A program made the translations under genes and the position numbers. From Candidatus Lernaella stagnicola (lineage in GTDB: Bacteria; Lernaellota; Lernaellaia; Lernaellales; Lernaellaceae), in assembly GCA_030765525.1 (NCBI GenBank), contig JAVCCK010000003.1, positions 240,502 to 304,501 of the forward strand: a DNA stretch of 64,000 nt, in the 5' to 3' direction. Of the stretch, positions 63,547 through 64,000 are shown piece by piece; position 1 is the stretch's first letter, and each line of letters starts with the position of its first letter. The notes under the pieces are model-generated. The model was not told the DNA's origin. It ran no database searches and was given only the letters and a program-made list of their open reading frames with translations.

Positions 63547-64000
63547 GCCGACTCCGGCGGCTCGCTGAGAAACATGTACCCGGCAGAGCGAATCGTTTTG
63601 ATGTAGCTTGGCGTCTTCGGATCGTCGCCGAGTTTGCGACGCAGCGAAGAGATATGCACGTCGATGGAGCGGTCGAACGCGTCGTGCCCCCGCCCCGCCA
63701 CCTGGTCGAGCAATTGATCGCGCGATAACACCCGACCCGCCGCGGCAGCCAAGGCATGAAGCAGGTCGTACTCGATAGGCGTCAACGTCAGTTCGGCATC
63801 GTTGAAGAAGGCCGCCCGCGATGCCGGCTCGACACGCAGTTCGCGCACGATGATCGGTAAGTTCGGCGTTTCGGCATTTTTCCGCTTGTATTCAAAAGAC
63901 CGGCGCGCGACGGCGCGCAGGCGCGCCAGCAGTTCGCGGGTTGAAAAGGTTTTGGGCAGGTAGTCGTCGGCCCCGATTTCCAGGCCCACGATCCGATCGG
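63543..64000 (-). CDS. OmpR/PhoB-family response regulator, N-terminal part missing
   Basis: About 152 residues are visible; the N-terminal part of the receiver domain lies outside the window. The visible part begins in the receiver, GLEIGADDYLPKTFSTRELLA, where Lys is the conserved active-site residue, and Thr replaces the common Pro after it. The C-terminal winged helix (LTPIEYDLLHALAAAAGRVL, then FDRSIDVHISSLRRKLG) binds DNA. It is the regulator partner of the CpxA-like kinase, whose gene follows with a 4-nt overlap. Target genes are unknown; the neighbouring secreted protein would be one to test. Confidence 0.92.
   Translation of the reverse strand, partial: DRIVGLEIGADDYLPKTFSTRELLARLRAVARRSFEYKRKNAETPNLPIIVRELRVEPASRAAFFNDAELTLTPIEYDLLHALAAAAGRVLSRDQLLDQVAGRGHDAFDRSIDVHISSLRRKLGDDPKTPSYIKTIRSAGYMFLSEPPESA

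Overview
The window comes from a GC-rich Gram-negative bacterium with an outer membrane: it carries Lol lipoprotein export genes, lnt, a TonB-dependent receptor and a FadL-type porin. The order lnt-prfB-lysS-lolC-lolD, the Asp-rich linkers in secreted proteins and the many B12-binding radical SAM genes suggest an uncultured lineage of the former Deltaproteobacteria (Myxococcota, Desulfobacterota or Lernaellota-like). That placement is inference. No rRNA, tRNA, CRISPR array, insertion sequence or phage gene was seen.

Layout. 1-5918 (minus): lnt, prfB (with a canonical +1 programmed frameshift), lysS, lolC and lolD (cut by the window edge). 6109-15268: a sulfatase-family lipoprotein and four large GT-C-type membrane proteins, two ending in TPRs. 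15272-21076 (minus): a TonB receptor, a small lipoprotein-like protein, a FadL-type porin, a one-TM protein and a SurA-like lipoprotein. 21369-25103 (plus): a gingipain-like C25 protease with an Asp-rich tail behind a near-consensus promoter, a very strong UUCG terminator, then a GPH-type symporter.

25145-33330: a fatty-acid module. A TetR regulator, FadE5-like acyl-CoA dehydrogenase, HtdX-like MaoC hydratase, FabG4-like reductase and FadA2-like thiolase lie on the minus strand; a divergent acyl-CoA synthetase lies on the plus strand. A perfect 14-bp palindrome sits between the two arms. The gene set matches the mycobacterial Rv0241c-Rv0244c block.

33355-51607: the most unusual part. Two paralogous membrane proteins with C-terminal beta-propellers flank five B12-type radical SAM proteins, a U32-like Cys-rich protein, two methyltransferases, a membrane sulfatase-family enzyme and a GT-C-like membrane protein. 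Inside it, a near-perfect sigma-70 promoter drives a leader with a 15-codon Lys-Pro-repeat ORF that has an ideal ribosome binding site, then a terminator-like hairpin, then a methyltransferase/radical SAM pair. This is the best candidate for an undescribed system, either a tiny modified peptide or a regulatory leader; the sequence does not settle which.

51702-64000: a TetR-led operon (two SDR-type reductases and a DMT-like transporter) with a palindrome upstream, a TauE-like permease, a sphingosine-1-phosphate-lyase-like PLP enzyme, a 1,409-residue two-part repeat protein joined by 33 Asp/Asn residues, and a CpxA/CpxR-like two-component pair whose regulator is cut by the window end.
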